A program made the translations under genes and the position numbers. The notes beneath the pieces were generated by a model that ran no database searches, was not told the DNA's origin, and saw only the letters and a list, made by a program, of their open reading frames with translations. Shown here in pieces: positions 37,589 to 48,290 of a DNA stretch of 61,330 nt. The stretch covers positions 1 to 61,330 of the forward strand of contig JAPPNU010000004.1 in assembly GCA_028873695.1 (NCBI GenBank). Direction: 5' to 3'. The first letter of the stretch is position 1; each line of letters begins with the position of its first letter. This DNA is from Gemmatimonadota bacterium (GTDB taxonomy: Bacteria; Latescibacterota; UBA2968; GCA-2709665).

Positions 37589-40054
37589 ATGAACAGCAGG
37601 TTCTCGGATCGGGTGAAGCGGGTGATGCGGCTGGTCCGTGAGGAGGCGGCCCGGCTCGGCAACAACCACGTCAGCAGCGAGCATCTCTTGCTCGGCATTA
37701 TCCGGGAGGGTAAGGGTACGGCCGTTAACGTGATGTTGAATCTGGGATTGAACCTGGACAAGATCAAACAGTCGATCGACGACTACGTCGCGTATTCGGG
37801 CGGCTCCATGACAATGGGGGACGTGCCTTTTACGCCGCGGGCAAAACAGATTCTGGAAATAGCGGCCGCCGAAGCCAAGGAGATGAAGAGCCAATCCGTA
37901 AGGACCTGTCATCTGCTGGTGGCGCTTGTGAAGGACAAGGAGACGATCGCCGCGCAGATTCTTGTGGGGTTTGGCGTCGACTACAAGACCGTGAAGGAGG
38001 AGGTGGTTGCCGTTTTGCAAGGGAAACCGACGGGCAAACGGGAAAAGAAGAAGAGCAAGACCCCCTATCTGGATCATTTCGGCCGCGACCTGACGGAACT
38101 GGCGCGCGAGGGCAAGCTCGACCCGGTTATCGGCAGGGAGCGGGAGATAGAACGGGTATCGCAGGTACTCAGCCGGCGGAAGAAGAACAACCCGGTACTG
38201 ATCGGCGAACCCGGCGTGGGGAAAACAGCGATCGTCGAAGGACTCGCCCAGCGCATCGTGGAGCGGCGGGTGCCGCAGTTGCTGGCGGACAAGCGCATGG
38301 TTACGCTGGATATGGGCGGCATGGTCGCGGGCACCAAATACCGCGGTCAGTTTGAAGAGCGCATCAAGGCGGTCATGAACGAACTCCAGCAAAGCCAGGA
38401 CGTCATCATCTTCATCGATGAGCTGCACACGATCGTCGGCGCCGGAAGCGCCGAGGGTACGCTCGACGCCTCCAATATGTTCAAGCCGGCGTTCTCGCGG
38501 GGCGAACTCCAGTGCATCGGCGCGACAACGCTTGACGAATACCGCAAATACATCGAAAAGGACGGCGCGCTGGAACGGCGTTTTCAAACCATACTGGTCG
38601 ACTCGCCGTCGGTCGACGACGCAATTGATATCCTGAAGGGACTGAAGGAGAAATTCGAGGCCCACCACCTGGTCACCTATACAGAGGCCGCCGTCGATAG
38701 CGCCGTCCGCATGGCAGACCGATATATCAGCGACCGGCACCTGCCGGACAAGGCGATAGACGTGATCGACGAAACAGGGTCCCGCGTCCGCCTGGGCCGG
38801 CTGAATCCGCCTGAGGAAATCAAGACGCTCGAACTCGAAATCGAGGACATCACGCGGAAGAAGAATGCGGCCGCAAACAGCCAGCAGTTCGAAGAAGCGG
38901 CCAAGCTCAGAGACCAGGAACGGAAGCTGAAGGAACAGGTCGACGAGATGCGTCAGGAGTGGGAGCAAAAGGTCCGTGACGAAGTGGTGGAGGTGACCGA
39001 GCAGGATATCGCGGAGGTCGTATCCAGCATGACGGGTATACCCGCGTTCCGGCTTGCGCAGGAGGAATCGGAGAAGCTGCTTCGTATGGGCGAGAAGGTG
39101 AAGGGCCGCGTGGTCGGGCAGGACGACGCGGTCGACACGGTCTGCCGCTCCATTCGCCGGACGCGGGCGGGACTGAAGGACCCGAATCGCCCGATCGGGA
39201 CGTTTCTGTTTCTGGGACCCACCGGCGTGGGTAAAACCTATCTTGCGCAGGCGCTCGCCGCGTACCTGTTCGACGACGAGGATGCGCTCATCACCGTGGA
39301 CATGTCGGAGTACATGGAAAAGTTCGCGGTTTCCAGGCTCATCGGCGCGCCGCCAGGTTACGTGGGTTACGACGAGGGCGGCCAGTTAACCGAAAAGGTA
39401 CGAAGGAAACCCTATTCGGTGGTTCTGCTCGATGAGATTGAAAAAGCCCATCCGGACGTGTTCAACCTGCTTCTGCAGGTCCTGGACGAGGGTCGCCTGA
39501 CCGACAGCTTCGGCAGGAAGGTCAACTTCAGGAATACCATATTGATCATGACTTCCAACCTCGGCACGCGCGACCTGGCGAAGGCCGGCGGGCTCGGCTT
39601 CAACCGGTCTGACAAGAAGAGCATTCGCGAAAAAATGGTGGAGCGCGTCGAGGAGGAACTGAAGAAGACGTTCAATCCCGAATTCCTGAACAGGCTGGAC
39701 GAGATGGTGGTCTTCAATCCCCTCGAACGGAAGGAGATTATCCGGATCGTCGATCTCGAAATCGCCGAAATATTCGATCGTCTCAAGGAGCGGGACATCG
39801 CGATCAGTCTGACGCCGGGCGCCAAGGCGCTTCTGGCGGAAAAGGGATACGACCCCACGTACGGCGCGCGCCAGTTGAAGCGCACCATACAGAAACTCGT
39901 GGAAGATCCAATGGCGGAAGAGATACTGCAGGGCAAATACACCGCCGGGAGCGAGGTGCGCGTCAGCAAGAAGGGCGACGGGCTCCATTTTGTGGATTCC
40001 AATGCGGTTGCCGCCGCCGACCGGGAAGTGGTGGACCGTGTTTCGGAGGAATGA
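37589..40054 (+). CDS. clpC: ATP-dependent Clp protease ATPase ClpC
   Basis: About 821 aa from the ATG at 37589 ([13 protein letters not shown]), which has GAGGAG 9 nt upstream. Two N-terminal Clp repeats ([13 protein letters not shown] and [12 protein letters not shown]) are followed by AAA-1 (Walker [20 protein letters not shown]), a UVR-type middle segment ([20 protein letters not shown]) and AAA-2 (Walker [21 protein letters not shown]). This is the ClpC architecture rather than ClpA or ClpB. It unfolds proteins for ClpP. No ctsR/mcsAB genes accompany it. A terminator follows 64 bp later. Confidence 0.97.
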   Translation: MNSRFSDRVKRVMRLVREEAARLGNNHVSSEHLLLGIIREGKGTAVNVMLNLGLNLDKIKQSIDDYVAYSGGSMTMGDVPFTPRAKQILEIAAAEAKEMKSQSVRTCHLLVALVKDKETIAAQILVGFGVDYKTVKEEVVAVLQGKPTGKREKKKSKTPYLDHFGRDLTELAREGKLDPVIGREREIERVSQVLSRRKKNNPVLIGEPGVGKTAIVEGLAQRIVERRVPQLLADKRMVTLDMGGMVAGTKYRGQFEERIKAVMNELQQSQDVIIFIDELHTIVGAGSAEGTLDASNMFKPAFSRGELQCIGATTLDEYRKYIEKDGALERRFQTILVDSPSVDDAIDILKGLKEKFEAHHLVTYTEAAVDSAVRMADRYISDRHLPDKAIDVIDETGSRVRLGRLNPPEEIKTLELEIEDITRKKNAAANSQQFEEAAKLRDQERKLKEQVDEMRQEWEQKVRDEVVEVTEQDIAEVVSSMTGIPAFRLAQEESEKLLRMGEKVKGRVVGQDDAVDTVCRSIRRTRAGLKDPNRPIGTFLFLGPTGVGKTYLAQALAAYLFDDEDALITVDMSEYMEKFAVSRLIGAPPGYVGYDEGGQLTEKVRRKPYSVVLLDEIEKAHPDVFNLLLQVLDEGRLTDSFGRKVNFRNTILIMTSNLGTRDLAKAGGLGFNRSDKKSIREKMVERVEEELKKTFNPEFLNRLDEMVVFNPLERKEIIRIVDLEIAEIFDRLKERDIAISLTPGAKALLAEKGYDPTYGARQLKRTIQKLVEDPMAEEILQGKYTAGSEVRVSKKGDGLHFVDSNAVAAADREVVDRVSEE

Positions 40055-40117
40055 AACAGCGCCATGCGCGCGGGCAGACTGCCGGTTTTGCCCTCGATAC
40101 ACTGCGATTACGACCAG

Positions 40118-40150
40118 TTGGGCCCGGACGTACGGCCGGGCCCAATTTTG
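40118..40150 (+). terminator. Terminator after clpC
   Basis: TTGGGCCCGG and CCGGGCCCAA arms, 7-nt loop, then TTTTGT. Confidence 0.8.
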
Positions 40151-40196
40151 TCGTACAGGCGATAGCAGGAACTTTTGATATGACGGAGCGTTTGTT

Positions 40197-40405
40197 CGAT
40201 TGTGGCAATTGATTTCCGCCACGGATTTTCGTTTTTCCCGCAATTTCGTGCATTTGGTCTTTTGTCGTTTCGTCTATTCGCTCTTTCGCGTTTTTCGTAG
40301 TTTTGTATTCTCGTATTCTCGTTCTTTCGTCGTTTCGTCTATTCGTCCTTTCGTATTCTCGTATTCTCGCAGTTTCGTATTCTCGTAGTCTCGTTCTTCA
40401 GACTG
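40197..40405 (+). repeat. Pyrimidine-rich repeat element in front of bamA
   Basis: Begins with a part of the left block (GGCAATTGATTTCCGCCACG, 40203-40222) seen at 35041-35060, then about 170 nt of TTTCGT/TATTCTCG/TAGTCTCG units ending near 40395. bamA starts 26 nt later. Confidence 0.85.
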
Positions 40406-40420
40406 TTGTTGCGGAGGCGA

Positions 40421-42721
40421 ATGACTTTGTTGCGGATCTCTTTCGGATGTCTTCTGGTTCTGTTGAACGTCGCGTCTTTCCGGACGGCGAAGGCGCAGGA
40501 GCCGCCCCTCATTACCGAGATCAGAGTCGCCGGAAACCTGATCACCGAAGCGTCGCTGATCAGGTTTTCCTCGGGACTGGCGGAAGGCCAGCGCCTGATC
40601 CTGCCGGACGATCCGCCGCGCGTGATCCGCAATCTCCATCGGTTGAACATCTTCTCGGATATCCAGGTCTTCGTCGATTCGGAGGCGGGCGACGGTGTGG
40701 CCGTTCTGATTGTCGTGAAAGAGCATCCCAAGCTGGATGACGTTCTTTTCGAGGGCAACAAGGGGATCAAATCCAAGAAACTGAAGAAGACCCTGGCTTT
40801 CATCGAAAAACAATGGCTGGCGCCGCACGAAGTCAGGCGCGCGGAAAACAAGATCGTGGACCTGTACAAGGAAGAGGGGTACCTCCTTGCAAGCGTCGAG
40901 GGGACGCGGGGCGAACCGAATGAAGAGGGTCAGGTAGACCTCACGTTCAAAGTCAGCGAGGGGAGGAAGGTAAAGCTGCGCCGGATTCAGTTCTTCGGCA
41001 ACGATTCGTTCGAAGGCAAAAAGCTTCGAAAGGCAATGAAGCAGACCAAGCAGGTCGGGGGAATTCTGCGTCGGAATCAGTTTGCGGAAGATACCTATCA
41101 GGAAGACAAGCAGGCTCTGCTGGCGTTCTACCAGGCGAATGGATACCGGAATGCGGAAATCCTTCGCGACAGCCTGTATTACGACGATGCAAAGGCGAAT
41201 CTGTTTATCGATCTGTACCTGGATGAAGGGCCCCTCTACACGTTCGGCAAGATTACGTGGGAGGGAAACGAGCGCGTCAAGGACGCGGGGATCGACAGGC
41301 AGATCGCCGCCAAGGCGGGGGAGGTCTACAGCGCCGAACTCAAGAACAAATCCCAGGAGGAAATCCAGAATCTGTACAGCGATATCGGCTATATCACGGC
41401 TTCGGTCGCGGTCCAGGAAAGACTGGCCGAGGCGCCCCACACGATCAACGTGCACTTCGACATCGTGGAGAACAAGCCGTGGAAGATCCGGCAGATTACC
41501 ATTTCGGGCAATACCAAGACGAAAGACAGGGTCATCCGAAGGGAACTCTGGATTCGACCCGGCCAGACCTTTCGAAGGTCGGGCATTGAACGCAGCGTCA
41601 GAAACATTCAACAGTTGAACTATTTCAGCAACGTCGCCCCGGAACTGAAACCCGTAGAGGAGACGTCCGAACTCGACGTGATCCTTGCGGTTGAGGAGAA
41701 GTCCACCGGCACGGCGTCCGTCGGGGCGGGCTACAGCCAGTACGACGGTCTGCTTGGGACCATAGCGCTGCAGGTTCCCAACTTTATGGGCAACGGACAG
41801 CAGCTGGATTTCAATCTGGAGTTCGGAGACAGGCGCCAGTCCTTCAGGGCCGGGTTTACGGAGCCCTGGTTTTTAAACACGCCAACAAGCCTGCAGGGTC
41901 TGATTTTCAGAACCAACCGGCGGTACTACAGCGGCTTCGATGAACGCAGGCAGGGCGCCCTGGCCAGCGTCGGGCGCCGCCTGGTCTGGCCGGATTATTC
42001 CAGGGTCTCCATCGGGTACCGCATCGAGCAGGTTGAATTCCGGAACTTCGCCGATGACTTCGACGAGGCCGCGGAGACTTCCTTTCGCGACAATGTGACC
42101 AGCAGCGTCAATCTGAACTTCACGCGCAACAGCCGGGACCTGCCCGTCTTTCCCACCAGCGGCTCCGTGTTTTCCTACTCGCCGACGTTCGCCGGCGGCC
42201 CCCTGGGCGGCAATACGGATTTCCTGAAACACGATTTCATCACAAGCTTCTATTTCCCGGTTGCGTGGCGCGTAGCAGTGAGTCTGAAGAAAACCCTCGG
42301 TCTCGTGATGCCGTATAACAATTCCGACGTGCCGTTCAACGAGCGCTACGTTCCGGGCGGCGTGAACATCTTCGAGGGCACCATGGTGCGCGGGTACCCC
42401 GAGCAATCGCTGGGTCCGCGCATCAACGGCGTTCCGGACGGAGGAGACTCGCAGTTGCTCTTCAATCTGGAATTCACGCTGCCCATTGTTAAGCAGCAGT
42501 TTTACGCCCTCGCGTTTGCGGACGCCGGCAATGCGTGGGACAGTATCTCCGAAGCGAGCATTTTCGACTTGAGGCGGTCGGTTGGCGTCGGGTTTCGCAT
42601 GATCGCTCCGGTTGTGGGCATTATGGGATTTGACTTTGCGTGGGGTTTCGACAGGCGGCGGGTTGACGGTCAGGAGCCGCAGATGGTTACGCATTTCCAG
42701 TTCGGTCCGCAGTTCTTTTAA
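40421..42721 (+). CDS. bamA: Outer-membrane assembly factor BamA
   Basis: About 766 aa from the ATG at 40421, which has GGAGGCGA immediately upstream. A signal peptide (LLRISFGCLLVLLNVASF, cleaved near TAKAQ) is followed by five POTRA domains (for example ITEIRVAGNLITEASL, VDLTFKVSEGRKVKLRR, ITISGNTKTKDRVIRREL) and a C-terminal Omp85 barrel with the typical VRGYPEQSLGPR loop and a terminal aromatic residue (FGPQFF). BamA folds beta-barrel proteins into the outer membrane. skp and fabZ follow, the usual bamA-skp-(lpxD)-fabZ cluster. Confidence 0.97.
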   Translation: MTLLRISFGCLLVLLNVASFRTAKAQEPPLITEIRVAGNLITEASLIRFSSGLAEGQRLILPDDPPRVIRNLHRLNIFSDIQVFVDSEAGDGVAVLIVVKEHPKLDDVLFEGNKGIKSKKLKKTLAFIEKQWLAPHEVRRAENKIVDLYKEEGYLLASVEGTRGEPNEEGQVDLTFKVSEGRKVKLRRIQFFGNDSFEGKKLRKAMKQTKQVGGILRRNQFAEDTYQEDKQALLAFYQANGYRNAEILRDSLYYDDAKANLFIDLYLDEGPLYTFGKITWEGNERVKDAGIDRQIAAKAGEVYSAELKNKSQEEIQNLYSDIGYITASVAVQERLAEAPHTINVHFDIVENKPWKIRQITISGNTKTKDRVIRRELWIRPGQTFRRSGIERSVRNIQQLNYFSNVAPELKPVEETSELDVILAVEEKSTGTASVGAGYSQYDGLLGTIALQVPNFMGNGQQLDFNLEFGDRRQSFRAGFTEPWFLNTPTSLQGLIFRTNRRYYSGFDERRQGALASVGRRLVWPDYSRVSIGYRIEQVEFRNFADDFDEAAETSFRDNVTSSVNLNFTRNSRDLPVFPTSGSVFSYSPTFAGGPLGGNTDFLKHDFITSFYFPVAWRVAVSLKKTLGLVMPYNNSDVPFNERYVPGGVNIFEGTMVRGYPEQSLGPRINGVPDGGDSQLLFNLEFTLPIVKQQFYALAFADAGNAWDSISEASIFDLRRSVGVGFRMIAPVVGIMGFDFAWGFDRRRVDGQEPQMVTHFQFGPQFF

Positions 42722-42741
42722 TCTTTGGGGGGAGATTCAAA

Positions 42742-43320
42742 ATGGACTATAGATACCGCTTCCTGGTTTCCGTATGCGGCCTGATGGCGTGCCTGTTCGC
42801 GGCGTCCACGGCGCATGCGCAGGCGAAGGTCGCCTTTTTTGATCCGAACGAGATTCGTACGAAGTACAAGCCCTTCCAGGAGGCCGAGAGGGAGTACAAC
42901 CAGTACGAAGGGGAACTGCAGAAGGAACTCAAAAAGCTCGAAAGTGAGTTGCGGAAGAAGCAGACCACCTTCGAGCGGCAGAAGGTGATGTACATGGAGA
43001 ACCGGAGGCGGGAGGAGGAGCAGGCCCTGAAGCGGCAGGAAGAGGAACTACAGCGGTTTCTTGCCCAGATAACCGATCCCGAGCGGGGTAAACTCGCGCT
43101 CAAGCAACAGGAATTGCTCACGCCATTGCTGAAACGCGTCAACGAAGTGATTACCCGGGTGGCCAGGGAGGAGGGGTACGATTTCGTGCTGAATGCGGCC
43201 TCCGTGGTCTATTTCAATGAAGATTACAACCTGACCGAAAAGGTGCTTGAAGAATTGAATAAAGACCTCGAGGCGGGAGACGAACAGAGGGCCGGACCCC
43301 GTTCCGGTCCGATACGTTAA
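42742..43320 (+). CDS. skp: Skp/OmpH-family periplasmic chaperone
   Basis: A 192-aa protein with a signal peptide ([17 protein letters not shown]), then [13 protein letters not shown] and a long charged coiled coil (about residues 50-115, rich in E, K, R, Q), ending with the [15 protein letters not shown] beta strand that closes the Skp body. Skp trimers hold unfolded outer-membrane proteins in the periplasm on the way to BamA. Position 20 bp behind bamA fits. The short tail after residue 175 is of low complexity. Confidence 0.9.
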   Translation: MDYRYRFLVSVCGLMACLFAASTAHAQAKVAFFDPNEIRTKYKPFQEAEREYNQYEGELQKELKKLESELRKKQTTFERQKVMYMENRRREEEQALKRQEEELQRFLAQITDPERGKLALKQQELLTPLLKRVNEVITRVAREEGYDFVLNAASVVYFNEDYNLTEKVLEELNKDLEAGDEQRAGPRSGPIR

Positions 43321-43340
43321 GAGTTGAAAGAGAGTCGGCT

Positions 43341-43772
43341 GTGCTGGACGTCGAAGCGATTCAGAAGATCCTGCCGCATCGGTACCCGTTTCTCCTGGTG
43401 GACCGGGTCCTCGAACTGGAGCCGGAACGCAGGGTGGTGGGGCTGAAGAACGTCTCGGCCAACGAGCCATTCTTCGCCGGCCACTTTCCGGGGCGTCCCG
43501 TGATGCCGGGTGTGTTGATTGTGGAAGCGCTCGCGCAGACCGCGGCTGTTCTGATGGGAGACGAGTCCGGAATGATCCCGATGTTCATGGGGATAGACAA
43601 AGCCCGGTTCCGAAGTCCTGTTACGCCGGGGGATCAGTTGCGGCTCGAAGTGGAGGTGTTGCGAAGAAGGCGCAGCGTGTGCCGCGTTGCCGGCAGGGCA
43701 TTCGTGGGCGATAACCTCGTCGCGGAAGCGGAGATGATGGCTGCGCTTGTCCCCGCGGACGCCGTGACCTGA
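43341..43772 (+). CDS. fabZ: 3-hydroxyacyl-ACP dehydratase FabZ
   Basis: A 143-aa hot-dog-fold dehydratase of fatty-acid synthesis. Marks: [18 protein letters not shown] at the N-terminus and the catalytic His in [20 protein letters not shown] with the Glu of VEALAQ. GTG start at 43341 with AAGAGAG about 8 nt upstream. It is the last gene of the bamA-skp-fabZ operon; lpxD and lpxA, which often accompany it, are not here. Confidence 0.95.
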   Translation: MLDVEAIQKILPHRYPFLLVDRVLELEPERRVVGLKNVSANEPFFAGHFPGRPVMPGVLIVEALAQTAAVLMGDESGMIPMFMGIDKARFRSPVTPGDQLRLEVEVLRRRRSVCRVAGRAFVGDNLVAEAEMMAALVPADAVT

Positions 43773-43806
43773 GAAGGACGCAGCGCGCTTCATATCTGAA
43801 ATGCAG

Positions 43807-43850
43807 ACCGGCGGCCCGAAAGACAGCTTCCAAGGGCCGCCGGTTTCTTG
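43807..43850 (+). terminator. Terminator after fabZ
   Basis: ACCGGCGGCCC and GGGCCGCCGGT arms around a 16-nt loop, followed by TTCTTG. Confidence 0.75.
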
Positions 43851-43918
43851 TACGGGCGGTCAGTGAACCGCTCGAGGCGAAAGTCGATGCACTGACGGTT
43901 ATGGTGAACCGGACGCCA

Positions 43919-44698
43919 TTATTGTGAAAGAATCTGGCTCAGGAACAGCCTGGTCCGGTCATTTCGTGGATTCTCGAAAAACGCCTCCGGACTGTTCTCT
44001 TCGACAATTCGTCCCTCGTCCATGAAGATGACGCGATTGGCGACCGTTTTCGCGAATCCCATTTCGTGCGTAACCACCAGCATCGTCATGCCGCTTTGTG
44101 CGAGCTCAACCATAACGTCGAGCACTTCTTTGATCATCTCCGGGTCCAGCGCCGAAGTCGGTTCGTCAAACAGCATGATCTTCGGGTTCATGCACAAGCT
44201 GCGGGCGATGGCGACGCGTTGCTGTTGACCGCCCGACAGTTGACCCGGATACTTCGATGCCTGTTCCGGGATTCGTACCCGCTTCAGATACCGCATCGCG
44301 ATTTCTTCGGCTTCCTGTTTCGGCATCTTTCTCGACCAGATTGGCGCCAGTGTGCAGTTTTGCAGGACCGTAAGATGAGGAAACAGATTGAACTGCTGGA
44401 ACACCATGCCAACTTCCCGCCGGATGTCCGCGATATGCTTCAGATTGTCGGTCAGCGATATGCCATCAACCGTGATATGCCCGCGCTGATGTTCCTCCAG
44501 GTGGTTGATACAGCGGATCAGCGTTGATTTGCCGGAACCCGAGGGGCCGCAGATGACGATGATCTCTCCCCGCTCGACGGTGAGATTGACGTCGTTCAGG
44601 ACGTGGAATTTGCCGAACCACTTGTGCATGCCTGTGATTTCGATCGCAATCCGGTCATCGCGTTCGCAGGCGGCCGGGTCTGTCGCGTCATCAGTCAT
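43919..44698 (-). CDS. aapP: Amino-acid ABC transporter ATPase (AapP/GlnQ type)
   Basis: A 259-aa cytoplasmic ATPase. Walker [14 protein letters not shown]-loop [16 protein letters not shown], signature [15 protein letters not shown], Walker [12 protein letters not shown] (read as [12 protein letters not shown]), H-loop [14 protein letters not shown] ([10 protein letters not shown]). This is the polar amino-acid branch. It powers the AapQ/AapM permease pair upstream. GAGGATTCCCGA precedes the ATG. A 176-bp spacer with a MITE-like repeat separates it from aapM, so its expression may depend on read-through. Confidence 0.95.
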   Translation of the reverse strand: MTDDATDPAACERDDRIAIEITGMHKWFGKFHVLNDVNLTVERGEIIVICGPSGSGKSTLIRCINHLEEHQRGHITVDGISLTDNLKHIADIRREVGMVFQQFNLFPHLTVLQNCTLAPIWSRKMPKQEAEEIAMRYLKRVRIPEQASKYPGQLSGGQQQRVAIARSLCMNPKIMLFDEPTSALDPEMIKEVLDVMVELAQSGMTMLVVTHEMGFAKTVANRVIFMDEGRIVEENSPEAFFENPRNDRTRLFLSQILSQ

Positions 44699-44713
44699 TC
44701 GGGAATCCTCTGG

Positions 44714-44876
44714 TGTTCTGTCCCGGAAATAAGTTGCCTAAATTCGACCGCCGAGTCGCCCGGCTCGCAAGGCGCCTGAGCGCAGCCGACCTGCGTATGG
44801 TCGGCGAGCGAGGGGAACGTAGCGAGACGGGATGAATCGCCGGTCGAATGGTGAGGAATTTTCGGGACAGGACATT
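44714..44876. repeat. MITE-like element between aapM and aapP
   Basis: The ends are inverted relatives: TCTGTCCCGGAAAT ... ATTCGACCGCCGA at the left and the complement of CGGTCGAATGGTGAGGAATT ... GGGACAGGACA at the right. The right half recurs at 51651-51770 with an insertion. It carries no ORF, so it is likely a small non-autonomous mobile element. Confidence 0.65.
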
Positions 44877-45993
44877 AGTTGTTTTTATGGCCGGTATCCA
44901 GCTTTCGTTCGAGGTAGAGCGAGTATCGCGACATGGCAAAGCAGGATATGAAGAAACCCATCGCGACGAATATGTACAGTTCAGTCGATAATCCCTGCCA
45001 TTTTGAGTCGGCAAGCGCCGCGCGGCCGATTCCGAGAGGATCGAGGAGGCCGACGACGATGACCAGGGTCGTATCTTTATACAGTCCGATAAAGGTATTC
45101 ACGATACCGGGTATGGATATTTTCAGCGCTTGCGGCAATATGATCAACCGGATGCTTTTCGCGTAGTTCAGGCCCAGCGCATCGGCCGCTTCGAACTGTC
45201 CCTGCGGAATTGACGCCAGGCCGCCTCGAATGACTTCAGCGATGTATGCGGCCGAGAAGATGATTACCATGATGATGACGCGTAGCAGCATATCGAAATA
45301 CGTACCAGGCGGCATGAAATAGTTCAAAAGCGTTGAGGCGACGAACAGCAGCGTGATCAGTGGTACGCCGCGTATGAATTCGATGTACCAGACGCTGAGC
45401 GTTCTGACAACCGGCATTGACGAAAAGCGTCCCAGCGCCAGGGCAATTCCAAGTGGAAGAGAAACGGCGATTCCGGTCACGCCGATCAGCATTGTCAGCA
45501 GGAAACCGCCGAATCTGGATGACTCGACGGACTCCAGTCCGAACCACCCGCCCCACAGCATGCAGAACGCGAAGACCGGATAGATTAATGTAAACCAGAG
45601 CCAGTATTTCCGCCCTCTGACGCGGTCATACAGCAGCGGAATCAGGGCGACGAAGAGCAACACGAACGTCAGGTTGACTCGCCAGCGCAAATGCTCCGGA
45701 TAGAATCCGTACATAAACTGATCGAACCGTATCCGCACGACTGACCAACAGGCGCCCCCTGCGATTTCCCGGCATTCTCTGCGGTGTGCGACTTCCGCAA
45801 ATACCGCGTCGAAGAACATCCAGTTGGCTATGGGCGGGATGATCTCGTACAGCAGGTAGACTGACAGCGCCGTCAGTGCGATATCGATCGGGCTTGAAAA
45901 CAGATTCCGGCGAATCCAGCCGGCGACACCAACCTGGGTCCTCGGCGGCGGCAATTCCTGTTGCATATCCTGCCCGGGTGAACGCTCGGTCAT
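44875..45993 (-). CDS. aapM: Amino-acid ABC transporter permease AapM
   Basis: A 372-aa inner-membrane permease with about six to eight helices. The His/Glu/Gln-family permease motif is EVIRGGLASIPQGQFEAADALGL, with the coupling EAA-type loop, and the YIEFIRGVPLITLLF segment. It pairs with AapQ to form the channel. The long N-terminal region (two extra helices before about residue 130) is typical of AapM. Gene starts 4 bp after aapQ. Confidence 0.95.
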   Translation of the reverse strand: MTERSPGQDMQQELPPPRTQVGVAGWIRRNLFSSPIDIALTALSVYLLYEIIPPIANWMFFDAVFAEVAHRRECREIAGGACWSVVRIRFDQFMYGFYPEHLRWRVNLTFVLLFVALIPLLYDRVRGRKYWLWFTLIYPVFAFCMLWGGWFGLESVESSRFGGFLLTMLIGVTGIAVSLPLGIALALGRFSSMPVVRTLSVWYIEFIRGVPLITLLFVASTLLNYFMPPGTYFDMLLRVIIMVIIFSAAYIAEVIRGGLASIPQGQFEAADALGLNYAKSIRLIILPQALKISIPGIVNTFIGLYKDTTLVIVVGLLDPLGIGRAALADSKWQGLSTELYIFVAMGFFISCFAMSRYSLYLERKLDTGHKNN

Positions 45994-45997
45994 CCGT

Positions 45998-47164
45998 TCA
46001 TCGCTCCACCAGTGAAATTCTCTTGTTGTACCAGTTCATAAACGCGGATATGGACAAGGAGATGGAAAGATAGATGGCCAGTACAATGGACATGCATTCC
46101 AATGCGCGGCCGGTCTGGTTCAGCGAAATGCCACCAATAGTCGCCACGATGTCCATATACCCGACCGCGATGGCAAGAGATGAGTTCTTGGTCAGGTTGA
46201 GATACTGGCTGATCAGGGGTGGGACGATGGTCCGCAGCGCCTGCGGCAAGATGATCAGCCGCATGGTCAGATTCGGTCTAATGCCCAAAGCGTAAGCGGC
46301 TTCGGTCTGGCCGTGACTGACGGCCAGAATGCCCGCTCTGACAATTTCAGCGATGAAAGCCCCGGTATAAACCCCGAGCGCGAGTGTCAGTGCGAGAAAC
46401 TCCGGACTCAACACCAACCCGCCTTTGAAGTTGAACCTCTCAAACGCGGGAAATTCGAACTCAACCGGAAACCCGAGAAGCCAAAATGCCAGCAGCGGAA
46501 GCGCAATGATCATCGAGACGTTCGTCCAGTACACCGGATACTGGCGTCCGGTCCGTTCCTGTTTCTGTTTTGCGAACCGATAAAAGTACCAGGCGCCGCC
46601 AATAGCCACAATCAGCGCGGCAATGACACCCCAGAATGCAGGTTCGAATATGGGTTTCGGCGAATAGACGCCGCGATTGGAGAGAAAAAACACATCGTAC
46701 GTCGACATGGCCTGCCTGGGGTGAGGCAGGTTGTGGACAATCACCCCGTGGCACAACAATATCCACAGCAGGACCGGAACATTCCGGCTGAATTCAACGA
46801 AACCGTAAGAAATCCTGTTGACCAGGAAGTTTGAGGACAGGCGCGCGACACCCGCGGCAAATCCGATCGAGGTTGCGAGCATGATCCCAAAAAACGCGAC
46901 CAGAGCCGTATTGATGACACCGACGATCGTCGCGCGAAGATGCGTGCTGCGCGAATCGTATTCGATCAGATGTTGATTGATGTCGTAGTTGGATGGCGTA
47001 AACAGAAAGTCGTAACTGACGTCTCTGCCGATCAGTTCGAGATTGTTGAGCATATTCCGAACGAAAAAACCGAGCAGCGACAGTACGACGATGATCGCAA
47101 CGATCTGAATGATCAGTTGCCGGGGCTTTTTTTCACTCCAGAGGTTTCCCAGCATAACGCTCAC
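45998..47164 (-). CDS. aapQ: Amino-acid ABC transporter permease AapQ
   Basis: A 388-aa permease with eight helices and the same family motif (EIVRAGILAVSHGQTEAAYALGI). An extended periplasmic region between the first and second helices (DVSYDFLFTPSNYDINQHLI) is characteristic of AapQ. The start is GTG at 47164 or the ATG at 47155. Operon order aapJ-aapQ-aapM-aapP matches the general L-amino-acid transporter of rhizobia. Confidence 0.95.
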   Translation of the reverse strand: MSVMLGNLWSEKKPRQLIIQIVAIIVVLSLLGFFVRNMLNNLELIGRDVSYDFLFTPSNYDINQHLIEYDSRSTHLRATIVGVINTALVAFFGIMLATSIGFAAGVARLSSNFLVNRISYGFVEFSRNVPVLLWILLCHGVIVHNLPHPRQAMSTYDVFFLSNRGVYSPKPIFEPAFWGVIAALIVAIGGAWYFYRFAKQKQERTGRQYPVYWTNVSMIIALPLLAFWLLGFPVEFEFPAFERFNFKGGLVLSPEFLALTLALGVYTGAFIAEIVRAGILAVSHGQTEAAYALGIRPNLTMRLIILPQALRTIVPPLISQYLNLTKNSSLAIAVGYMDIVATIGGISLNQTGRALECMSIVLAIYLSISLSISAFMNWYNKRISLVER

Positions 47165-47203
47165 GGAAATACTGTCGATGGATTGTTTCTGCGTGGGCTC
47201 GAA

Positions 47204-47240
47204 GAATGATGGTGCATGCTGATTGCGCGCACCATCTTCT
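47204..47240 (-). terminator. Attenuating hairpin between aapJ and aapQ
   Basis: GATGGTGC (47208-47215) pairs with GCACCATC (47229-47236), flanked by AAGAA/TTCTT extensions. No long T run follows, so it more likely protects or limits the aapJ mRNA than stops all transcription. Confidence 0.55.
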
Positions 47241-47249
47241 TAAATTACC

Positions 47250-48275
47250 TTACCGGTATGGCGGGGCGTATAACAGGCCGCCGTCGGTCCACAGCGCATT
47301 GACGCCTCTTTCAAGTCCGATGTCGGTATTCACACCAAGGTATCTTTCGAAGATTTCGCCGTAGTTTCCAACCGCGGAAATGACGCTGACAACCCAGTCA
47401 GCGCTCAATCCGAGCATTGCGCCGTATTCGCCTTCAGCGCCCAGCATTCGGTTGATTTCAGCGTCGTTGCTTCTTTTGCCAGCCATTTCAGCCACATTCA
47501 CAGAGGTAATCCCCTTCTCTTCGGCGATGATCAGAGCGTTCAGTACCCAGCGAACCACGTCGCCCCATTCATCATCGCCGTGTCGAACGAGTGGCCCCAG
47601 GGGTTCCTTGGATACGATTTCCGGCAGGACGACGTGGTCATCCGGATTGTCCAGTGTTGCACGAGTTGCTGCAAGTCCCGATCGGTCTGTCGTATAGACG
47701 TCGCATCGTCCGCTGAGGTAATTCTGACGTGCTTCTTCATTGGATTCAATGGGAACCGGTTCGTAGCTCATTCCGTTTCGGCGGAAGTAGTCGGCCAGGT
47801 TCAGTTCCGTCGTCGTTCCCGTCTGAATACACACCGAAGCGCCATCGAGTTCGGTTGCGCTGGAAACACCCAGCGATGCGGGAACCATAAACCCCTGTCC
47901 GTCGTAGAAGCTCACGCCCATGAAAGTCAGTTTGAGATCAACGTCTCGACTGTACGTCCACGTCGTGTTTCTGGAGAGTATGTCGATTTCACCTGCTTTC
48001 AGCGCCTCGAAGCGGGTCTTTCCGGTCAGGGTTGTGTATTTGACCTTCGATGCGTCGCCGAATACCGCCGCTGCAACAGCGTCGCAGAGTGCAACGTCGA
48101 ATCCTCTCCAGTCGCCCTTGTCGTCAGTAAAAGCAAAGCCGGCCAATCCTGTATTGATACCGCATTGAAGGTGTCCTCTTGCCCGTACGTCATCGAGTGT
48201 CCCTGCATGACTCAGCCCGGTGATTGCAAATCCTGCCAGAGCAAGAAAGAGCAAACCAAATTGGATCCGTTTCAT
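47250..48275 (-). CDS. aapJ: General L-amino-acid-binding protein AapJ
   Basis: About 341 aa from the ATG at 48275, with GAGGAG 7 nt upstream; the longer frame to 48290 has no better site. A signal peptide (FGLLFLALAGFAITGLSHAG) precedes the periplasmic binding fold: TLDDVRARGHLQCGINTGLAGFA, then RGFDVALCDAVAAAVFGD and VCIQTGTTTELNLADYF. The protein captures amino acids and hands them to AapQM. Highest-expressed member of the operon, in line with the hairpin after it. Confidence 0.95.
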   Translation of the reverse strand: MKRIQFGLLFLALAGFAITGLSHAGTLDDVRARGHLQCGINTGLAGFAFTDDKGDWRGFDVALCDAVAAAVFGDASKVKYTTLTGKTRFEALKAGEIDILSRNTTWTYSRDVDLKLTFMGVSFYDGQGFMVPASLGVSSATELDGASVCIQTGTTTELNLADYFRRNGMSYEPVPIESNEEARQNYLSGRCDVYTTDRSGLAATRATLDNPDDHVVLPEIVSKEPLGPLVRHGDDEWGDVVRWVLNALIIAEEKGITSVNVAEMAGKRSNDAEINRMLGAEGEYGAMLGLSADWVVSVISAVGNYGEIFERYLGVNTDIGLERGVNALWTDGGLLYAPPYR

Positions 48276-48290
48276 CGACAATCTCCTCAT

